DNA of 5,835 nucleotides from Planctomycetaceae bacterium (GTDB lineage Bacteria > Planctomycetota > Planctomycetia > Pirellulales > Thermoguttaceae), in assembly GCA_003532715.1 (NCBI GenBank), contig DOEZ01000119.1, positions 1,852-7,686 of the forward strand, read 5' to 3'. Below, piece after piece: positions 4,240 to 5,835 of the stretch. Position 1 is the stretch's first letter. Every line of letters begins with the position of its first letter. The translations under genes were made by a program, and so were the position numbers. The notes below the pieces were generated by a model. That model was not told the DNA's origin. It saw only the letters and a list, made by a program, of their open reading frames with translations, and ran no database searches.

Positions 4240-5835
4240 TGATTCTTCCCCGACTCCAAATCACGAGTGATCTCGTGAATCCGCGACTGATACTTGGCCA
4301 GTCGCCGAAGCGCCTCGATCAGGTCGGGTTGCTCGGCCTGCTCGCCGTCGACCAGTTTCGCATACCGCACCGTCCGCTGGTTCACCCGCATCTGCAACGC
4401 GCGAATCATCCGCAGCTCGGACAAGGTATCGACCAAGGCCGGATCGCCTGGGGCGCCTTGCGACTGCGTCGGCCGGCCGCGGCGAGCCTCCTGGTCCTCC
4501 AAGGCTTTCTCTAACGCGGCCAGCATTTCCTCGAGCGCGGTAATAACGTCTTCCTCAATCGACTGCGTAATCGAGCCGACTTCGGCACGGGCCAGACGCA
4601 CCATGACCTGCCGCATGTCGTCTCGCGTCTGCGACAGGGCCTCGGGAAACGCCACCGAGGTGCCGTCCTCGCGCAGCAGCAACAGCGCCTTGTCGGCTTC
4701 GAGCACGATCTGCGACTGTCGCCGACTCAGACGGCTCGCCTCGATCTCATGGTCGTGCCCTCGCTGTTCGCCGGGCACGCCGTCGAGCCGTTTCGTATCC
4801 TTGTACACGGCCCGCTGCAGGTCGAGCATCTTCTTGAACCGCGCTTCGAGCAGCGTCAGCATCCGCTCGATTTCTTCCTCGCGAAGCTGGCGGAGAATCT
4901 CCTCCAACTCGGCCTTGGCCTGCTCCAATTCGCGGATCGCCTCTTCCTGGTCCTCCAACGCGCCGTCGCGCTGAGCCTTTTCGAGTTTCTCGCGGGCCTC
5001 GCGCATCCGCTTCTCGGCCGCTTCGATACTCTTCTGCACCCGGCTCGGCGGCGCGGGAGACGACGGCGAGGACTCGCCCGTCGGAGTCGGTTGCGACTCG
5101 CCCGCCGGACTCGACGGAGCGCCTTCGGCCGGATTGCCTCCTTCGGCCCCCTCCGACGGCGTCTCGGCCGGCTTCGCATCGCCCGAGGGAGTCGCGTCGG
5201 ACGAGCCGTCCTTCTCGGCCGGCTTTGCCTCCGGAACCTCCTGGTCCTTCTTCGAGTCGTCCAGCGACTTGCCTTCGTCGGACTTCTCGTCGCCGCCGGG
5301 CTTGTCTGGGTTTTCGTTGCCGCCCGAGGCTCCACCCCGTGCCGCGTCTTCGTGACTCTTCACGTCCTTGGCCAGATCGCCCGTCTTCTTGGCCAACGAC
5401 TCTTGCTCACCGGAGAGATTCTTCGGATCGGCCCCGCCGGCCGTGCGCCCTTGAATGCTCTTCTGCTGACGGATGATCTGGCCGACTCGTTTGATGTAGT
5501 CGCGGATCTTCGCCTTTTCCGACGCGACTTGCTTGTCGCGGTTTTCGCTCAACAACAATTCGAGCAGCACCGCCAAGTCGCGGTCTAGGTCTTTTTGATT
5601 GTCCAACGCCCGCGAGAGCCGGCCCGTCGCGAGCAGGTTGACCATTTGCTCGAACTGCACCCCGACCATTCGGCTCTTGCTCTCGGCAACCGCCCGACGC
5701 AGCACTTCGGCGCGCCGCGGGTCGGTGTCGGCCGTCAGTTCGGCCATCCGCAGCAGGACTTCTTCGAGATGCTTGTACTTGTCGGCGATCCGCTGCTGCT
5801 CGATCGAAAGCCGCTCCTCGGCCGACACGGCGCGG
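4236..5835 (-). CDS. Long coiled-coil protein with disordered linker (N-terminus beyond window)
   Basis: The frame is open to the right edge (533 codons before the TGA at 4236-4238), so a GTG at 5828 need not be the true start. Counting from that GTG, residues 1-125 are helical with heptad-like pattern (RIADKYKHLEEVLLRMAEL, LLELLLSENRDKQ). Residues 163-262 are a low-complexity linker of Ser, Pro, Gly, Glu, Asp, Ala and Lys. Residues 263-345 form a strongly charged coiled coil (KRMREAREKLEKA, AKAELEEILRQLREEEIERM). Residues 360-450 and 465-525 give further helices. No catalytic motif or cysteine-based site is visible. No signal peptide or membrane segment lies in the visible part, though either could be upstream. 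It is translationally coupled to the signal-peptide protein downstream, so the two probably work together. In planctomycetes such proteins can sit near MoxR, DUF58 and von Willebrand-type genes (recollection). The function is unknown. Confidence 0.75.
   Translation of the reverse strand, partial: RAVSAEERLSIEQQRIADKYKHLEEVLLRMAELTADTDPRRAEVLRRAVAESKSRMVGVQFEQMVNLLATGRLSRALDNQKDLDRDLAVLLELLLSENRDKQVASEKAKIRDYIKRVGQIIRQQKSIQGRTAGGADPKNLSGEQESLAKKTGDLAKDVKSHEDAARGGASGGNENPDKPGGDEKSDEGKSLDDSKKDQEVPEAKPAEKDGSSDATPSGDAKPAETPSEGAEGGNPAEGAPSSPAGESQPTPTGESSPSSPAPPSRVQKSIEAAEKRMREAREKLEKAQRDGALEDQEEAIRELEQAKAELEEILRQLREEEIERMLTLLEARFKKMLDLQRAVYKDTKRLDGVPGEQRGHDHEIEASRLSRRQSQIVLEADKALLLLREDGTSVAFPEALSQTRDDMRQVMVRLARAEVGSITQSIEEDVITALEEMLAALEKALEDQEARRGRPTQSQGAPGDPALVDTLSELRMIRALQMRVNQRTVRYAKLVDGEQAEQPDLIEALRRLAKYQSRIHEITRDLESGKNQ

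Noticed and set aside
4749..5588. Plus-strand 279-codon frame opposite the coiled-coil gene
   Set aside because: Leu/Arg-rich shadow of Glu/Lys/Ala-rich coding on the minus strand, with no domain signature. The minus-strand frame has clear heptads and a coupled downstream gene.

Overview
The window looks like a chromosomal segment of a GC-rich planctomycete, probably of the Pirellulales type. The evidence is a sulfatase C-terminus, a futalosine-pathway menaquinone gene, a zinc-ribbon/DUF4190 membrane protein, a pair of coiled-coil secreted or membrane-associated proteins of a style typical of planctomycetes, and short dispersed repeats that I remember from that group. No mobile element, CRISPR array, tRNA or rRNA is visible. 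The taxonomic call is an inference from gene content and not a database result.

Layout. Bases 2-175 (+) are the last 57 codons of a sulfatase. Bases 176-587 hold no convincing protein gene. They do hold a compact orphan transcription unit on the minus strand: a near-consensus sigma-70 promoter (-35 TTGACG, 17-base spacer, -10 TATCAT), about 260 transcribed bases rich in self-complementary segments, and a 14-bp perfect hairpin followed by seven T, a textbook intrinsic terminator. I call this a candidate small RNA. At 588-1706 (+) is mqnE, the radical-SAM aminofutalosine synthase. It converges with a small zinc-ribbon plus DUF4190 membrane protein gene (1752-2168, -). Bases 2169-2448 carry two short repeat-like elements. 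At 2449-2829 (-) is a single-domain VOC/glyoxalase-fold protein with a good ribosome binding site and its own promoter at 2922-2949. A 102-bp nested palindrome (3020-3121) separates it from a minus-strand operon that ends at 3136.

The operon in view has two genes joined by an ATGA overlap. The upstream gene (4236 to beyond the right edge) encodes a long coiled-coil protein with a roughly 100-residue disordered linker. The downstream gene (3136-4239) encodes a signal-peptide protein with a helical body and a distinctive C-terminal tail. They probably act together at or outside the cytoplasmic membrane. Their function is unknown to me and their upstream partners lie outside the window.

The genes do not form one pathway: mqnE belongs to menaquinone synthesis, the VOC and DUF4190 genes are single units, and the coiled-coil pair is its own operon. 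The items most worth following up are the minus-strand RNA candidate, the nested palindrome, and the coiled-coil pair with its conserved-looking tail.
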